Positions 62,318 to 64,000 of a stretch of 64,000 bases of DNA are shown here, one piece after another. A program made the position numbers and the translations under genes. The notes below the pieces were generated by a model that was given only the letters and a program-made list of their open reading frames with translations, was not told the origin of the DNA and did not search any database. Location of the stretch: positions 26,906 through 90,905 of the forward strand of contig NZ_WOEY01000009.1 in assembly GCF_013177695.1 (NCBI RefSeq), read 5' to 3'. The stretch's first letter is position 1; each line of letters opens with the position of its first letter. Source of the stretch: Paraburkholderia solitsugae. Its GTDB lineage: Bacteria > Pseudomonadota > Gammaproteobacteria > Burkholderiales > Burkholderiaceae.

Positions 62318-63316
62318 ATGCTCTCCGAGTTTGCGCTAATCGATCGCTTCTTCGCCCGCCGCGCAGCCGCTGCGCCGTCCCGTACTGCTGAAGGCGAGCT
62401 CGGCATCGGCGACGACTGCGCCCTGCTCGCGCCGCGCCCGGGAGAAATGCTGGCGATATCGACGGACATGCTGGTAGAAGGCCGCCACTTCTTTCCCGAT
62501 ATCGATCCCGAGGCGCTCGGTCACAAGGCGCTCGCGGTGAACCTGTCGGATCTGGCCGCGATGGGCGCGCGGCCGCAAGCATTCACACTGGCGTTCTCCT
62601 TGCCAACGGCCGACGAAGCATGGCTCACCGCCTTTAGCGATGGCCTCTTCGCGCTGGCTGAGCGCTACGGCTGCGATCTGATCGGCGGCGACACGACCGG
62701 TGGGCCGTTGAATCTGTGCATCACCGTGTTCGGCAGCGTGCGGCCGCAAGACGCGCTGCGCCGCGACGCCGCGCAACCAGGCGACGACATCTGGATCTCC
62801 GGCACGCTCGGCGACGCTCGCGCCGGCCTAGGCGTGCAGCGCGGCGAGTGGTCTGCCGATGCCAACGACACTGCGACGTTTCGTCGCGCCCTCGAGCGTC
62901 CGGAGCCGCGCATCGTCCTCGGTCTCGCATTGCGGGGCATCGCGCATGCGGCGCTCGATCTATCGGACGGGCTCGCCGGCGACCTGCTACACATCCTTGA
63001 GCGCTCGGAAATGCAGGCCACCGTCGACGCCGACGCCGTGCCGCGTTCGACCGCGCTGCGCCGCCTCCCACCGGAGATCCAGCGACGCTGCACGCTAGCC
63101 GGCGGCGACGATTACGAACTGTGCTTCACGGCGCCGGTCACCGCACGCGCCGCAGTTGAAGCAGCCGGCCGCGAGGTGAATGTTCCGGTCACCCGCATCG
63201 GTACAATAAGCGCACTTCAAACGGCGGCCGACCGCCCGGCGATCGGCTGGCGCGATGCCGCCGGCGCGCCGCTCACTCTGACGTTGCAAGGCTTCGACCA
63301 CTTCCATGCAGACTGA
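62318..63316 (+). CDS. thiL: Thiamine-monophosphate kinase
   Basis: Phosphorylates thiamine monophosphate to the active diphosphate cofactor used by enzymes such as transketolase. The 332-aa protein starts MLSEFALIDRFF and has the AIRS/PurM fold motifs: LGIGDDCALL, AVNLSDLAAMGARP, LIGGDTTGGP, ALDLSDGLAGDL and LAGGDDYELCFT. A TACAAT box lies about 50 bp upstream (62261-62266). Its end overlaps pgpA by 11 bases. Confidence 0.97.
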   Translation: MLSEFALIDRFFARRAAAAPSRTAEGELGIGDDCALLAPRPGEMLAISTDMLVEGRHFFPDIDPEALGHKALAVNLSDLAAMGARPQAFTLAFSLPTADEAWLTAFSDGLFALAERYGCDLIGGDTTGGPLNLCITVFGSVRPQDALRRDAAQPGDDIWISGTLGDARAGLGVQRGEWSADANDTATFRRALERPEPRIVLGLALRGIAHAALDLSDGLAGDLLHILERSEMQATVDADAVPRSTALRRLPPEIQRRCTLAGGDDYELCFTAPVTARAAVEAAGREVNVPVTRIGTISALQTAADRPAIGWRDAAGAPLTLTLQGFDHFHAD

Positions 63317-63878
63317 TCCCCCGCTGGTCCCCGCCGACGATTTGATCGGCAATCCGCAGCCCAACGCGTCCGGCCCGGGCGGGCCGCGTCCTCAGCCGCG
63401 CCGCGCCACCGCGCGTTTCATGTTGTCGCATCCGCTGCACATTCTGTCGCTGGGTTTTGGCAGCGGCTTGTCGCCGGTTGCACCGGGCACGATCGGCACG
63501 CTGTTCGCATGGGCATCGTTCGCTGTCTTGAGCCGTTATCTGACCGTGATCGAGTGGGGCGTGCTCATTGTCGCGGGCTTTTTCGGCGGCATTGCGATTT
63601 GCGGCTATACCGCGAAAAAATTGGGTACCGATGATCCGTCGCCGGTCGTGTGGGACGAAATCATCGCGTTCTGGCTGGTGCTGCTGATGATCACGCCCGT
63701 TACGCTGACCGAGCAACTCTGGGCGTTCATCGTGTTCCGCTTTTTCGACATGGTGAAACCACCGCCAATCGGCTATTTCGACCGCCGACTGAAAGGTGGC
63801 TTTGGCATCATGTTCGACGACCTGGCCGCCGCGTTTTTCACGCTGCTCGTGATCGCGCTCTGGCGCATGTCGGTTTAA
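63306..63878 (+). CDS. pgpA: Phosphatidylglycerophosphatase A
   Basis: Inner-membrane phosphatase completing phosphatidylglycerol synthesis. The 190-aa protein has a Pro-rich N-terminal 35 residues, then ILSLGFGSGLSPVAPGTIGTLFAWASF, the conserved DPSPVVWDEIIAFWLVLL (catalytic acidic segment), RFFDMVKPPPIGYFDRRLKGGFGIMFDDLAA and several membrane helices. It is translationally coupled to thiL by an 11-base overlap. Confidence 0.96.
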   Translation: MQTDPPLVPADDLIGNPQPNASGPGGPRPQPRRATARFMLSHPLHILSLGFGSGLSPVAPGTIGTLFAWASFAVLSRYLTVIEWGVLIVAGFFGGIAICGYTAKKLGTDDPSPVVWDEIIAFWLVLLMITPVTLTEQLWAFIVFRFFDMVKPPPIGYFDRRLKGGFGIMFDDLAAAFFTLLVIALWRMSV

Positions 63879-63975
63879 CCGCGCTGCCCGTGGGCCGGTG
63901 CCGGTCGGCCTCTGCCCACCAGCCACCGGCCGCAGGTGCCTCCCGCAGCAGTTCCCCGTTTTCCGGATTGACGCC

Positions 63976-64000
63976 ATGCCTACCGATTCCGTGGTTCATC
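63976..64000 (+). CDS. pncC: Probable CinA-family protein (nicotinamide-nucleotide amidohydrolase), 5' end only
   Basis: Only the first eight codons are inside the window (MPTDSVVH). The call rests on position: thiL-pgpA-cinA/pncC is the usual order in Burkholderiaceae, and the ATG lies 97 bp past pgpA on the same strand. The sequence itself is too short to prove it. Confidence 0.45.

Noticed and set aside
63273..63977. A 234-codon minus-strand frame over pgpA
   Set aside because: It is antisense to a clear pgpA, and its Arg/Gln-rich translation has no family resemblance.

Overview
The window is a 64 kb, high-GC, mostly housekeeping stretch of a betaproteobacterial chromosome. Gene content and order point to Burkholderiaceae, most likely Paraburkholderia: pepP-ubiH-dusB-fis-purH-ruvCAB, tyrS-anmK-erpA-rpsI-rplM, leuS-lptE-holA-proA and bamE/fur. 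That assignment comes from remembered gene order and protein similarity, not from a search. I see no insertion sequence, prophage, CRISPR array or tRNA gene.

Layout. 0.2-8.7 kb, plus strand: aminopeptidase P, a ubiquinone-pathway hydroxylase, dusB-fis, purH and the ruvCAB Holliday-junction genes. 8.7-15.3 kb: an MpaB-type oxygenase, a histidine phosphatase, dtd, tyrS, anmK, erpA and the rplM-rpsI ribosomal operon. 15.3-17 kb: a predicted small RNA with an anti-Shine-Dalgarno loop, an OsmC protein and the RNase P RNA gene. 17-26 kb: pyrC with a DUF3025 gene, a class II amidotransferase, a glutamate/aspartate ABC importer (gltIJKL type), glutamate dehydrogenase and a LysR regulator, together an amino-acid uptake and deamination neighbourhood. 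26-34.6 kb: purB, an orphan methyltransferase, then an Entner-Doudoroff/gluconate module (gntK, gntP, eda, edd) divergent from an RpiR/HexR-like regulator. Two matching operators sit on the two divergent promoters.

34.7-38.1 kb is the most accessory-looking part. It holds a YadA-type trimeric autotransporter whose signal-peptide region is out of frame with the passenger by one base in an A5 tract, preceded by a 550-bp AT-rich control region. 38.1-48.4 kb is a long co-directional block (bamE, dapB, exbB, exbD, leuS, lptE, holA, proA, hemJ) ending in divergent fur. 48.6-52.5 kb carries ureidoglycolate lyase, allantoicase, a DctA-type transporter and a FadR-type GntR regulator, with two TGGTC-N-GACCA operators at the divergent promoters. 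52.6-64 kb has gap, tkt, speE, a VOC protein, rsmE, a secreted RNase Sa-like ribonuclease with a barstar inhibitor, a structured plus-strand RNA candidate, maeB, thiL, pgpA and the first codons of a probable pncC/cinA gene.

The best leads for something undescribed are two putative small RNAs (about 15,553-15,645 minus and 59,570-59,722 plus), the out-of-frame autotransporter with its direct-repeat control region, and the RNase/barstar pair. All are sequence-based inferences without experimental or database support here.
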